Position numbers and translations under genes: made by a program. Positions 35,371 through 44,248 of a DNA stretch of 64,000 nt are shown in pieces. The notes beneath the pieces are model-generated. The model was not told the origin of the DNA. It saw nothing but the letters and a program-made list of their open reading frames with translations, and searched no databases. This DNA is from Sphingomonas glaciei (lineage in GTDB: Bacteria; Pseudomonadota; Alphaproteobacteria; Sphingomonadales; Sphingomonadaceae). Every line of letters begins with the position of its first letter. Position 1 is the stretch's first letter. The DNA is taken from positions 930,001-994,000 of the forward strand of contig NZ_CP097253.1 in the NCBI RefSeq assembly GCF_023380025.1, read 5' to 3'.

Positions 35371-36340
35371 ACTGCGCCTTAGTGACGAGCCGGGGCGAAT
35401 CGCTGCACTCAATCGGCTTTGTGTTCTCGACACCTGCCGGGAAGATCAGTTTGATAGTATCACTTCGTTGGTTGGCACTGTACTGAATGCTCCCGTCGCG
35501 GCAGTGTCGCTGGTCGATGTCAATCGGCAGTGGTTCAAGTCTATCAATGGTCTTGCCATTACCGAGACACCCCGTTCCCTATCTTTCTGCGATCATACTA
35601 TCCGGGGTGGCGAGCCAATGAACATCGCAGACACCCGTCTCGATGCTCGTTTCGCAACAAATGACCTCGTCACCAGCGAACCGTTCATCCGGGCATACCT
35701 TGGTGCGCCGTTGACCATGAACGACGGATACAATGTCGGCGCACTTTGTGCTCTCGATCATAGACCAAGGAATTTCACGAGCGAACAGGAAAGGATTCTT
35801 ACGAAGTTCGCTCGGCTGGTTGTTGATGAGCTCGAACTTCGGCACATGGCGGATCACGATCATTTGACCGGGGCGCTGACCAGGCGGGCATTTCTTGAAC
35901 GCCTTGGCCAACTCCGCCGTGAAGATGACCAGCGATCCGTCTTGGCAATCTTCGATCTCGATCACTTCAAAGCGGTGAACGACCGCTTTGGACATCCGGT
36001 CGGTGATGAGGTGCTCTCAGCCGTTGCCCAGGTGTGCAAGTCTCGCCTGACTCGTGGAGACGTCTTTGGACGGGTTGGTGGCGAGGAATTTGGCCTCTTG
36101 TTGACTGAGGTCAGTCTCGTTGAGGCATTCACTCGTATCGAGTCGATGCGGGTAGCCATCGGCCGCCTAAGCTTTGCTGCTTCCGAAGAGTTGACGATGA
36201 CAGCAAGTTTCGTATTGCTTGAACTTGACGAGCATTCTCCAAGTTCAGCGATGGCGATTGCGGATGCAGCTCTGTATTCAGCAAAACGATCTGGACGCAA
36301 CCAGAGCGTAAATGCGGCCGACTTGCTGGTCGCCGCCTGA
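35360..36340 (+). CDS. GAF-GGDEF diguanylate cyclase
   Basis: This 326-residue soluble protein has an N-terminal GAF domain (about 20-155; SLVDVNRQWFKSINGL, SFCDHTIRGGEPMNIADTRL, YLGAPLTMNDGYNVGALCAL) and a C-terminal GGDEF domain. The active site is GRVGGEEF with GGEEF at 240-244, and the metal-binding IFDLDHFKAVNDRFGHPVGD is intact, so it should make c-di-GMP from GTP. The inhibitory RxxD site is not conserved (Thr replaces its Arg). AAGGGG precedes the ATG. It overlaps an upstream 91-residue gene and is followed by a PilZ-like gene that could read its product. Confidence 0.88.
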   Translation: MPPKLRLSDEPGRIAALNRLCVLDTCREDQFDSITSLVGTVLNAPVAAVSLVDVNRQWFKSINGLAITETPRSLSFCDHTIRGGEPMNIADTRLDARFATNDLVTSEPFIRAYLGAPLTMNDGYNVGALCALDHRPRNFTSEQERILTKFARLVVDELELRHMADHDHLTGALTRRAFLERLGQLRREDDQRSVLAIFDLDHFKAVNDRFGHPVGDEVLSAVAQVCKSRLTRGDVFGRVGGEEFGLLLTEVSLVEAFTRIESMRVAIGRLSFAASEELTMTASFVLLELDEHSPSSAMAIADAALYSAKRSGRNQSVNAADLLVAA

Positions 36341-36467
36341 GGCTCGTCCCTCTGCGATGAGTTGAACTTGTTTACGTCGAAATTCGCGCCTGATCATGTT
36401 CGAAATACCAAGCGAGTGAGAAAGAACTATCGCCGCTGGATCATCTAGCGGCTGAACCGAGGGATCC

Positions 36468-37076
36468 GTGATGCAAGTTCTTTCGCCCCTACCATCACCC
36501 CCGCGAAAGCAAGCCGGTCATGACCGACGCGTTTCCTCGAGGCAAAAGCTAGTCATGCGCGTTGGCATACTCACGCTTGGCCAACAATCGACCTTCTGTC
36601 TCATTCGCAACATTTCGGCCAGCGGCGCTCTTGTCCGACTATTTGGGCGATTGGCGCCAGGTTCGGCGGTGGGCTTCCGTGTAGGGGATGAGGATGCCAT
36701 CGGTGGCCGGATCATCTGGGCCGAGAACAGCCTAGCGGGCGTTGAATTCGATCAGGAGATTTGCCCAGCTATTCTGCTCCGAGTGGCGCAGAAGGTAGAG
36801 ATGACGAGGAGGCGCGGGGCGCCACGCCTCGCTGTTGAGCTGGCGGCAGTTGTGCGCACTGGCGGCCGGGTCCACCGAGTCACAATGTGCGATCTTTCGA
36901 TGCAGGGTGCGAGACTGAAGGCCAAGGAGCCCATTCATTTCGGGGAAGCGCTCTACCTGCACGTGGGCGGTTTGCCATGCCTGAAGGGCTTTGTGCGCTG
37001 GAAAAGCGATCAGGAGTTTGGTGTGGTCTTTGAAAACCCGCTACCGATGCAGGTGATTGCAAGCGTATTTGGGTGA
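36468..37076 (+). CDS. Tandem PilZ-like domain protein
   Basis: This 202-residue protein appears to hold two PilZ-like barrels. The first has DRRVSSRQKLVMRVGI, LIRNISASGALVRL and GGRIIWAENSLAGVEFD; the second has RRRGAPRLAVELAAVVRTGG, MCDLSMQGARLKAK and GFVRWKSDQEFGVVFE. Each begins with a basic patch and a [D/N]xSxxG-like segment that bind c-di-GMP in this family (NISASG and DLSMQG). It lies 127 bp downstream of a diguanylate cyclase, so it could be a receptor for that signal. GTG 36468 or ATG 36471 may be the start. Confidence 0.78.
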   Translation: MMQVLSPLPSPPRKQAGHDRRVSSRQKLVMRVGILTLGQQSTFCLIRNISASGALVRLFGRLAPGSAVGFRVGDEDAIGGRIIWAENSLAGVEFDQEICPAILLRVAQKVEMTRRRGAPRLAVELAAVVRTGGRVHRVTMCDLSMQGARLKAKEPIHFGEALYLHVGGLPCLKGFVRWKSDQEFGVVFENPLPMQVIASVFG

Positions 37077-37137
37077 GCCGCGTAGAAGAACGCGACTGCT
37101 GCGCATCAAGCGATGGTCGTGGCGAGCCTCGCTGAAG

Positions 37138-37332
37138 CTACTTCTCGCTCGGGATAGCCGGGTCCTCGCGCCGCGAAATATAGAAAGAGGCCAATGCGGC
37201 CTTTGGATCTTCGGCCTTAAGGATCACAGCAACTTCGTCAGCGGTTGCCGGAAGCGGCTTCAAAATGGGCTTGGACCAAAAGCGGCTGGCAGCCTGCCGA
37301 TCAAAAAACTGGCGCTCATACATGATGATCAT
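37138..37332 (-). CDS. Possible small protein (64 aa)
   Basis: The frame from ATG 37332 reads YERQFFDRQAASRFWSKPIL and PLPATADEVAVILKAEDPKA, with reasonable amino-acid composition. No ribosome site or family motif is clear. It is the only candidate in the 330-bp space between the PilZ-like gene and the next small gene. It may be spurious. Confidence 0.3.
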   Translation of the reverse strand: MIIMYERQFFDRQAASRFWSKPILKPLPATADEVAVILKAEDPKAALASFYISRREDPAIPSEK

Positions 37333-37406
37333 CCCGGAGCGATAAGCCCCCGGACGTTTGGCAGGCTAAGCCCCCTCAGACAAACAGCAATGGTTCCATC
37401 CTGGAC

Positions 37407-37595
37407 CTATGCGCACTTCCTCTCCAGAGAGGTGATCAAAGTCTCCATCTCGCTGAGGCCATTGTCGATGTGGGCACCGATACGAGCAGGCGCGCTTGCC
37501 TGATCAAGCAACTCCAGCGCACGCTTCGCAGCGGCATACGCCTCTTCAAGCAATCGCATCTTATCGCTGGTCGAACCTGAATCACTCGTCATCAT
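37407..37595 (-). CDS. Small helical protein of unknown function (62 aa)
   Basis: The likely start is one of two adjacent ATGs (37595, 37592). The sequence, with KMRLLEEAYAAAKRALELLD and NGLSEMETLITSLERK, predicts two helices with heptad-like leucines, perhaps a small dimer. Similar short hypothetical proteins are common in sphingomonads. It lies just downstream of the MarR-like gene on the same strand (68-bp gap). Confidence 0.5.
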   Translation of the reverse strand: MMTSDSGSTSDKMRLLEEAYAAAKRALELLDQASAPARIGAHIDNGLSEMETLITSLERKCA

Positions 37596-37663
37596 GGCTG
37601 CATAGGGTCCCGAACAAAGGGTCCGCCTAACCATGCCGACGATTCAATTGAATACCTCCGAAA

Positions 37664-38128
37664 TTAGGTATCCTGCATCAGAACACCATCAATGATTCGA
37701 TCCATTTTTTCGAGGGTCGTTGAAGTGAGTTCAACGAACACGGCTCGTCGATCCACAACGTTGGGTCGCCGAACTACCATCCCTAAGTCTACCAGATGCT
37801 GGAGCCAGCGCAACGCGGTCGTCTGCGGAACTCCCGCCTCATTGTAGACGGCCGTAATCGTCATTCTATATTGCGAAAGTTCAGCAACATAAAGGGATAG
37901 TAAGATGTCCCAACTCGCTTCGCCGAACAAACCTTCGCCAAATATTCCGACCCGGCTACGGCGAAGTAATAGGATGCGCTCAGCGGTTCGTAGCCTACGT
38001 TCTCGCATTTGCTGACGATCGCAACCAATAGATCTTCTATCGAAGTTTTTGGCCGCAAGTAGCTCGCGGGCGTTCGAAACGTCTTCGTCCGACGGAACGT
38101 CGTGGGTATTTGGATCCGGTACGGACAT
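37664..38128 (-). CDS. MarR-like winged-helix regulator
   Basis: This 154-residue protein has a basic N-terminal tail and then a winged helix: FGEASWDILLSLYVAELSQY, TITAVYNEAGVPQTTALRWL with the recognition helix, and VVRRPNVVDRRAVFVELTST as the wing. The dimerisation helix is short, and the NVVDRR turn is the family's wing motif (DxRxxxVxLT). It likely binds DNA as a dimer and senses a small molecule. It is divergent from nothing nearby, so its targets are unknown. Confidence 0.75.
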   Translation of the reverse strand: MSVPDPNTHDVPSDEDVSNARELLAAKNFDRRSIGCDRQQMRERRLRTAERILLLRRSRVGIFGEGLFGEASWDILLSLYVAELSQYRMTITAVYNEAGVPQTTALRWLQHLVDLGMVVRRPNVVDRRAVFVELTSTTLEKMDRIIDGVLMQDT

Positions 38129-38452
38129 AAGAAAACCTTTTGGTGTGCCAGGTTACAGCCCCTCAAGAAGGTACGCCAAAGGCTGTAAGGTGGTCCGCAC
38201 TGGAGACAAACCAACATTGCTTCCAATTTGGAACTTAGGGTTTTGATGGGGTCGCGGCACGCTGTTTACTAGCCTGCCCTGGCTCATTTCGTGCCCTTAT
38301 GAAGCGATGAGTAGGAAATGTCCTAGAGTTTAAACGGTAGAAGCGCTTAGCCCGGCACTGTCGACCCCCACTTCGATATTGTCGGGCGAATATCCTTGAA
38401 CGGCCCTTTCCGAACGCATTCAGGTTCGGACTATGTGCCAGTGGTTCATGAA
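38129..38452. other. Gene-free stretch between the MarR and Crp genes
   Basis: No coding signal was found in either strand. It must contain the promoter of the MarR-like gene. Nothing else stands out. Confidence 0.35.
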
Positions 38453-39259
38453 TCACGGAGTACAGACGGTCGTTCTCTCCGAGGCCTGCGCGTTGGCCAT
38501 CCCGGCCTTCTGCGCTGCCAATGTGTAGCAGCGACGCGCCCGTCCAAGAGGACCAATTAGCTTGCGATATTCCGCTTCGGGCCGGCCATAATTTTCACCC
38601 GCTGCCACTTCCAGCTTGTAGCGGTCAGTGATGAGGACCCTGCCACGCCTCGACCTTAGCATGCCAGCGCCTTCCAGGACATGAAGGGTGACCGTGACGC
38701 TGGAGCGATCGGCCGAAATCATCATGGCCATGGTTTCATGGGTGAGTGCGATTTCGTCTCCGTCGATCCGGTCGTGGCACATCAGCAGCCAGCGTGCGAG
38801 ACGCCCTTCGATACGCTGGTGCGCGTTCGAAACGGCGCTGTAGGCTGTCTGTGTCATAAAGGTTTGGATGTACCGCAGCAGCGCTGCTCGCAGAGTGGGG
38901 CTTTGGCTAACCGCAGCAAGAAGACAGTCAGCCTTCATCCTCAGCCCGGTGCCACCGGCAACCTGCACATAGGCGCCGTGCGGCGATAGGTCCGAGCCCA
39001 GAAGCAGGCAGGTCCCGCTAAAACCATCACGACCAAAGATCCCGACTTCGGTCGCACCAAATGCGGGCATCTGCGCTATGATTGAGACAATTCCGTCTTC
39101 GGGAAACCATACATCATCGATCGGCTGGTTGGGTTCGACCAGCGCAAGATTCCGGTCCATCTTCTCCCTTGAAAGATGCGGCTGCAGCAGACCCATGTCT
39201 CTAGGCGACAGCGAGCTCAAAAGGATATTGGTAGAGAAAGTTCGGTCGGGTCCGTGCAT
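38453..39259 (-). CDS. Crp/Fnr-family transcriptional regulator
   Basis: Read from ATG 39259 this is a 268-residue Crp/Fnr regulator. The N-terminal cyclic-nucleotide-like barrel has FSTNILLSSLSPRDMGLLQP and a glycine-rich core (FGRDGFSGTCLLLGSD), followed by the dimer helix and an HTH with ALTHETMAMMISADRSSVTV and HVLEGAGMLRSRRGRVLI. The usual FNR cysteines are absent, so it does not look oxygen-sensing through an iron-sulfur cluster. A longer start at 39334 is possible but adds a basic low-quality stretch. Target and effector unknown. Confidence 0.82.
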   Translation of the reverse strand: MHGPDRTFSTNILLSSLSPRDMGLLQPHLSREKMDRNLALVEPNQPIDDVWFPEDGIVSIIAQMPAFGATEVGIFGRDGFSGTCLLLGSDLSPHGAYVQVAGGTGLRMKADCLLAAVSQSPTLRAALLRYIQTFMTQTAYSAVSNAHQRIEGRLARWLLMCHDRIDGDEIALTHETMAMMISADRSSVTVTLHVLEGAGMLRSRRGRVLITDRYKLEVAAGENYGRPEAEYRKLIGPLGRARRCYTLAAQKAGMANAQASERTTVCTP

Positions 39260-39749
39260 GAGAGCGCCCTTGATTGGGGCGAAAGCGCAGGCGTCCTCCG
39301 GCCGCTCGCGCCCTAATCGTCGGCGAGCGATCACACTGATATAAGGTCACACTCGCTCGAATGCTAGGCGTCGTTCCGCGCGCCACCATCGATAGCAGCG
39401 AAATGACAGGTCTCGAGCCCGAACATTCGATCGTTTCTCGCCGCCGGTTTGTTGGATGCACAACAGTGCGTTGGAAGGTTAGCGACGGGGGCTATTCAAA
39501 CTCTCGATATCGAGGGACGTCGCATGTTGCGCTTCATTCTCAAGGACCATGTATTCTCGGCTGCGCCCAAAGCCTCAGTGGGAAGTCAGCCGCATAAGGG
39601 CTACGTGCAAATCCGTTGCCGTTCTTGGGACACTTGCGTCTGACGGTGCGCAACCATGTCGCTCCAGCGAGCCTTGGCGAGCAATCGCCTCCGAAGGTTT
39701 TACCAATGTATCTTAGCCATTCAGTGCTGCGTTGATCCCGGGAAACCAA
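39260..39749. other. Gene-free stretch before the receptor-YfiR-kinase operon
   Basis: Short plus-strand frames here, including one beginning near 39523 (MLRFILKDHVFSA), lack ribosome sites and known motifs. It should hold the promoters of the Crp-like gene (minus) and the TonB receptor operon (plus). No clear promoter pair was found. Confidence 0.35.
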
Positions 39750-41654
39750 ATGCAAACAGTGACGGTGTCGGTAGCGGGTAGGTTGTTGCTGTCGGCTAGT
39801 ATCGTCGTAGCTACTCCCGCGATTGCGAGGTCAGACGGGGTGACTCCGCCTGAATCGGTGGAAGAACTCGCAAAGCTCAGCATCGAGGAATTGGCGCAAG
39901 TCGAGGTGACATCTGTCTCGAAGCGTGCCGAGCCGTTGGCGTCCGCCCCTGCAGCGCTCTTCGTCATCACGCAGGAGGAAATCCGCCGCTCCTCCGCTAC
40001 GTCGCTGCCCGAAGTGCTGCGCAATGCACCCAACCTCGACGTTCAGCGCATCAACGCACGCCAGTACGCTATCAGTGCGCGCGGTTTCAACGGGTACGAA
40101 ACCGCCAACAAGCTGCTTGCCCACATCGACGGTCGAAGCATCTATTCGACGCTCGCGGCCCAGGTATTCTGGGAGCTGCACAACCCGATCCTTGACGATC
40201 TGCAGCAGATCGAGGTCGTTAGCGGGCCTGGCGGAACCTTGTACGGTCCCAATGCCGTCAACGGCGTCATCAACATCACATCGAAAAGCGCACTCGACAC
40301 GATTGGCGGTCTTGCCAGAGGACATATCGGTGCGACCGATCGCAATGCCGGCCTTCGTTATGGTGTGGCGCTCGGCAATGATGGTGCCGGGCGCATTTAC
40401 GCGAACTACTTCAGGCGGAACGGGCTTCCAGGCGGCCCTGCTATCGATGCTGACGATGATTACAGCGGCATTCAAGCTGGCTTTCGTGCTGACTTCGATG
40501 CCGGTCGGGATCGCTTCACAGTCCAAGGAGATTTCTTCGACACCGACACAGACCTAGTAAAGGGTGACGGCGAGAAGGGCCGAAATGTTCTGCTGCGCTG
40601 GGGGCGGACACTCAGTGCCGAGTCCGGCTTTCACGTCCAAGCCTATTACGACCAGTTTCAACGTGACTACCTGCTGGTGCGCGATCGGCTTGAAACATTC
40701 GACGTTGAAGCTCAGTTCAATGCCAAAGTCCGCAATCACACGATCATTGCGGGAGCGGGAGTCCGAACGACCAAGGATCTCTTCCTCAACAACCTGAATC
40801 CGTTTCGCCTGACACCGAACAGTGAGCGGCTTTGGATCGTGAATGGGTTTCTGCAGGACACCTGGGCAATCGGGCCCACGCTCGATCTGATCGCAGGCGT
40901 TAAGCTTGAGCGCTCATCCTTCTCGGGGATTGAAGTACTTCCGAACGCTCGAATTGCGTGGCGACCGAGCAAAGCCGATTTCTGGTGGGCGTCGATCTCG
41001 CGCGCCGTTCGCGCTCCAACTCGGATCGACCGCGATCTCAACTTCCTGCCCCTCCTTGCCACTGCGGACGACTTCAAGCCCGAGAAATTGTGGGCGGTGG
41101 AGGCCGGCTATCGCGGACAGCCGACAACGCGCACGCAAGTGTCCATCAGTCTGTTCTTCAACCATTATGACGACTTGCGCACCACTGAGTTGACAGCGGG
41201 AGCCCTGCCAATCCGTCTTTCCAACGGTCTGAAAGGGAATAGTTGGGGGATCGAAGCGTGGGCAACGCATCAGCTGCTGCCTTCATGGCGCTTGCAATTC
41301 GGGATCGCTACGCTCCGCAAAGAATTCAAATTTAAGGAAAATCGAGTCGATCTCGCCAAGGGCGAGTCGCTCGGGAATGATCCGCAATATCGCTTGATGG
41401 CACGCTCCCAGATCGACCTATCCCCCAACGTCGAACTGGATTTCGGAACGCGCTTCGTCGATGGTCTGAAGCGGCCGGCGGTCAAAGGCTATGTTGATGC
41501 CGATGCTCGGCTTGGTTGGCGCATCACTGACCAGGTCGAGCTGTTCGTGGCCGGCGCAAACCTGCTTCATGAAAGTCGCGCCGAGAGTGCTTACAAAAAT
41601 GGCGGACAGTTGGTGGAGCGCAGCGTTGTCGCGGGCACGCGCGTGCGATTTTGA
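39750..41654 (+). CDS. TonB-dependent receptor of the YfiR-kinase operon (634 aa)
   Basis: From ATG 39750 a signal peptide (AGRLLLSASIVVATPAIA) leads to a short N-terminal region LAKLSIEELAQVEVTSVSKR, the opening of a receptor subfamily often found beside YfiR genes. The plug has AAPALFVITQ-like APAALFVITQEEIRRSSATS, GFNGYETANKLLAHIDGRSI and VSGPGGTLYGPNAVNGVINI; the barrel ends at VVAGTRVRF. It overlaps the YfiR gene (TGATG), so receptor and periplasmic regulator are translated together. At 634 residues it is short for a transporter, which suits a signalling or narrow-ligand role. Confidence 0.88.
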   Translation: MQTVTVSVAGRLLLSASIVVATPAIARSDGVTPPESVEELAKLSIEELAQVEVTSVSKRAEPLASAPAALFVITQEEIRRSSATSLPEVLRNAPNLDVQRINARQYAISARGFNGYETANKLLAHIDGRSIYSTLAAQVFWELHNPILDDLQQIEVVSGPGGTLYGPNAVNGVINITSKSALDTIGGLARGHIGATDRNAGLRYGVALGNDGAGRIYANYFRRNGLPGGPAIDADDDYSGIQAGFRADFDAGRDRFTVQGDFFDTDTDLVKGDGEKGRNVLLRWGRTLSAESGFHVQAYYDQFQRDYLLVRDRLETFDVEAQFNAKVRNHTIIAGAGVRTTKDLFLNNLNPFRLTPNSERLWIVNGFLQDTWAIGPTLDLIAGVKLERSSFSGIEVLPNARIAWRPSKADFWWASISRAVRAPTRIDRDLNFLPLLATADDFKPEKLWAVEAGYRGQPTTRTQVSISLFFNHYDDLRTTELTAGALPIRLSNGLKGNSWGIEAWATHQLLPSWRLQFGIATLRKEFKFKENRVDLAKGESLGNDPQYRLMARSQIDLSPNVELDFGTRFVDGLKRPAVKGYVDADARLGWRITDQVELFVAGANLLHESRAESAYKNGGQLVERSVVAGTRVRF

Positions 41655-42196
41655 TGGTTCATCAACTTTCCCGATGGCCTGCCATCTTCGGCCTCGCAGC
41701 TTGCGTCCTTGTTGCGACCAGCACGCAGGCCCATGCTCAGGCGATTGAGCAATCCGTGAAGGCCGCCTTCCTGACGAAGTTTCCGCGCTATGTGGAGTGG
41801 CCCGCATCTGCGCGTACCGGGACGCGACCGATCGATCTGTGCGTTGTCGGCAGCGACCCATTTGGGCGGCTTTTGAATCAAGCAGCACGAAGCGATCCCA
41901 ACCCGATCATCATTCACCACCTGGTGCGTGCCGAGCAGGCACGATCGTGCGCCATTGCGTTTCTCGGCGGCACTCGCCAGCAATCGGTAGGACAAATGGT
42001 CGCAGTGCTTCAGGGTGCACCGGTTCTGACGGTGACGGATGCGCGGCATGGGTCATCCCAGGGTATGATCCATTTCGCCATTCATCAGGGAAAGGTAGGC
42101 TTCCACATCAATGATGCGCTTGCCGCGCGGAACCGGCTGTCGATCAGCTCGCGGCTGCTTCAGCTGGCACTGAGCGTAAGGCAGAGAGGCGGATGA
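41654..42196 (+). CDS. YfiR-family (DUF4154) periplasmic protein
   Basis: This 180-residue exported protein has a signal peptide (IFGLAACVLVATSTQAHA) and the DUF4154 core: IEQSVKAAFLTKFPRYVEWP, DLCVVGSDPFGRLLNQAARS, CAIAFLGGTRQQSVGQMVAV, GAPVLTVTDARHGSSQGMIH and GKVGFHINDALAARNRLSIS. In Pseudomonas, YfiR is the periplasmic inhibitor of the membrane cyclase YfiN. Here the next gene is a CHASE8 kinase rather than a cyclase. Overlaps of one base upstream and four bases downstream make a strict operon. Confidence 0.88.
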   Translation: MVHQLSRWPAIFGLAACVLVATSTQAHAQAIEQSVKAAFLTKFPRYVEWPASARTGTRPIDLCVVGSDPFGRLLNQAARSDPNPIIIHHLVRAEQARSCAIAFLGGTRQQSVGQMVAVLQGAPVLTVTDARHGSSQGMIHFAIHQGKVGFHINDALAARNRLSISSRLLQLALSVRQRGG

Positions 42197-43914
42197 GCCT
42201 TACCTCTCGATTAGCGGATCGCTGGAAGTCGATCCCGGCGGCAACGTCCATCGCGGCCGTTATGCTGCTGCTCGCGGGCCTTGTCGTGATCTACTTCAAC
42301 GAGGTGAATTATCGGACGGCGAAGGACCGGGAAACTCAGGTTCAAGCGGAAATTCTTGCAGCAAGTGTCGCAGCCGCGTTGGACTTCTCCGACGCAAGTG
42401 CCGCGCAGGAATCGGCTGATGCCTTACGAGTAAATCCCTCGGTGCGGATGGCCGCAGTCTACGATCACGAAGGCAAATTAGTCGCGGGGTTTGTTCGCGA
42501 CAGGGCCAGTCTTCCCCCGCGTCTGGAAATTGCCAACAGCGATCTAGAGCGGTCAGCGCAGGCGCCGGTACAAAGTGCCGCCACGCGTATCGGCACCGTT
42601 CGCCTCGAGGTATTGGCAGAGCCTCTATCTCGCAAGGTGACCCGCTACACCATGATTGCGCTGCTCGCCGTTCTGGCCGCGCTGGTGGTGGTGGTGCTTG
42701 GCGTTGCCCACAACCTTGTTCAACGCACCAACCGCCGGCTCAAAGCGGCCAACCTCGAACTCATCGTGCAAATGGACGAGCGCGAGAAGGCAGAGGAGCA
42801 ACTTCGCCAGGCGCAGAAAATGCAGGCACTCGGCCATCTGACGGGGGGCATTGCTCACGACTTCAACAATCTGCTTACGGTTATTCAGGGCTCTGCCGAC
42901 GTACTGCAGCGTCCAGACTTGAGTGAAGAGCGGCGAGTTCGCTTCGCGGCCGCCATCTCGACATCCGCGGCGCGCGCCGCCAATCTGACCAGCCAGCTCC
43001 TCTCCTTTGCCCGCCGGCAGCCGCTTCGGCCTGAGACGATCGATATCAACGAGCACATGCTTGAAACAATCGATCTGCTCGACCGCACGTTGGGCGAAAC
43101 CATCGAAATCAAAGCACACCTTTGCGAGAACACGTGCATTGTCGATGCAGATCCGGCGCAGCTCGAGGCGGCCATCCTCAACATCGGCGTCAATGCGCGG
43201 GACGCCATGCCGGGGGGAGGCTGCCTTACGCTGAAGACGAGCAAAGCACCCGAAGACTGGGGCATGGGTAACGCCATCCTGATCTCGCTGTCGGATACCG
43301 GCACCGGTATGGATAGCGAGACGCTATCGCGGGTCTTTGAACCGTTCTTCACGACCAAGGGCGTGGGCCACGGAACGGGACTGGGTCTCAGCCAAGTCTA
43401 CGGGTTTGTCACGCAGTCCGGTGGGGAAATCAGGGTCGAAAGCGAGGTCGGTCAGGGAACAACTGTCACCTTGGCTTTGCCTTGCAGCAGCCATGCCCAT
43501 TCGAGCCCTCGCGACAAGGTGAATGTCGAGGTTACCCCGGCTGGATCGGGAGTCGTGATGGTTGTGGATGACAACGAGGATGTTGGTAGTTTTGCGGAGA
43601 TCCTGCTCAGTGAACTCGGATATCGAGTGGTGCGCGCGAGCTCGGGTGAGGATGCCCTGAAGATCTTCGACGAGAATATAGTCGACTGCGTTTTCAGTGA
43701 CATCGTCATGCCTGGGATGGACGGGCTCGCGCTGGCAAGTGCGCTTCGCCTGAAGCAGAAAGCTCTGCCGATCATTCTGACCACCGGGTTCAGCGATCGC
43801 ATCACGACCGGGGACGCGAGCCAATATCCCGTTGTCTTCAAGCCCTATCGCATCGAAACCATTGCATCGGTCATTGAGAAAGCCCTTGGGCGAGAAACAT
43901 GCGAGCGCAGCTGA
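42193..43914 (+). CDS. CHASE8-HisKA-HATPase-REC hybrid sensor kinase
   Basis: This 573-residue inner-membrane kinase has a first helix at about 18-36 (AVMLLLAGLVVIYFNEV), a periplasmic CHASE8-like part (AEILAASVAAALDFSDASAA, VRMAAVYDHEGKLVAGFV) and a second helix near 154-178. HisKA has GHLTGGIAHDFNNLLTVIQG, the ATPase NIGVNARDAMPGG and GTGLGLSQVYGF, and a receiver VMVVDDNEDVGS with FSDIVMPGMDG. CHASE8 is the periplasmic sensor of YfiN, which YfiR binds, so this kinase is a plausible YfiR partner. The 4-bp overlap with the YfiR gene supports that. No separate output regulator follows. Confidence 0.88.
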   Translation: MSLTSRLADRWKSIPAATSIAAVMLLLAGLVVIYFNEVNYRTAKDRETQVQAEILAASVAAALDFSDASAAQESADALRVNPSVRMAAVYDHEGKLVAGFVRDRASLPPRLEIANSDLERSAQAPVQSAATRIGTVRLEVLAEPLSRKVTRYTMIALLAVLAALVVVVLGVAHNLVQRTNRRLKAANLELIVQMDEREKAEEQLRQAQKMQALGHLTGGIAHDFNNLLTVIQGSADVLQRPDLSEERRVRFAAAISTSAARAANLTSQLLSFARRQPLRPETIDINEHMLETIDLLDRTLGETIEIKAHLCENTCIVDADPAQLEAAILNIGVNARDAMPGGGCLTLKTSKAPEDWGMGNAILISLSDTGTGMDSETLSRVFEPFFTTKGVGHGTGLGLSQVYGFVTQSGGEIRVESEVGQGTTVTLALPCSSHAHSSPRDKVNVEVTPAGSGVVMVVDDNEDVGSFAEILLSELGYRVVRASSGEDALKIFDENIVDCVFSDIVMPGMDGLALASALRLKQKALPIILTTGFSDRITTGDASQYPVVFKPYRIETIASVIEKALGRETCERS

Positions 43915-43974
43915 CAGCCGTCGGCCTTGCTAGGGCCTGCTTGTCGGCGCTGATGTGACATCGGAGAAAATGGA

Positions 43975-44121
43975 GTGACCAGAAAGAAAATCGTGGAAAA
44001 CGACAGCGCTCGCGCGAAACGGCTGGCGGAGAACACCGAGGAGAAGATCGCATCGCGCCAAGAGGAGGCGGATCTTCTGGATGAGCGCGTGCGAGAGAAC
44101 CTCAGACAGTACGGAGCGTAG
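43975..44121 (+). CDS. Small charged protein (48 aa)
   Basis: A GTG at 43975 follows CGGAGAAAATGGA and opens a 48-codon frame ending at TAG 44121. The product (VTRKKIVENDSARAKRLAEN, then NTEEKIASRQEEADLLDERV) is very charged and helical, as expected for a small stress or nucleic-acid-binding protein. It may be transcribed with the kinase 60 bp upstream. Family not recognised; size makes the call tentative. Confidence 0.45.
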   Translation: MTRKKIVENDSARAKRLAENTEEKIASRQEEADLLDERVRENLRQYGA

Positions 44122-44248
44122 GGGAAGAAATTGATCGGTCGAGCACCCTAGTCAGCAACCTTCCACGGCTGACCTGAGGCTTGCCGCTTCTGCGAGCGAC
44201 GGAGGCTCGCTTTCTTCGCCGGAACGTCCCGCATCGCTTAGGAAGCGG

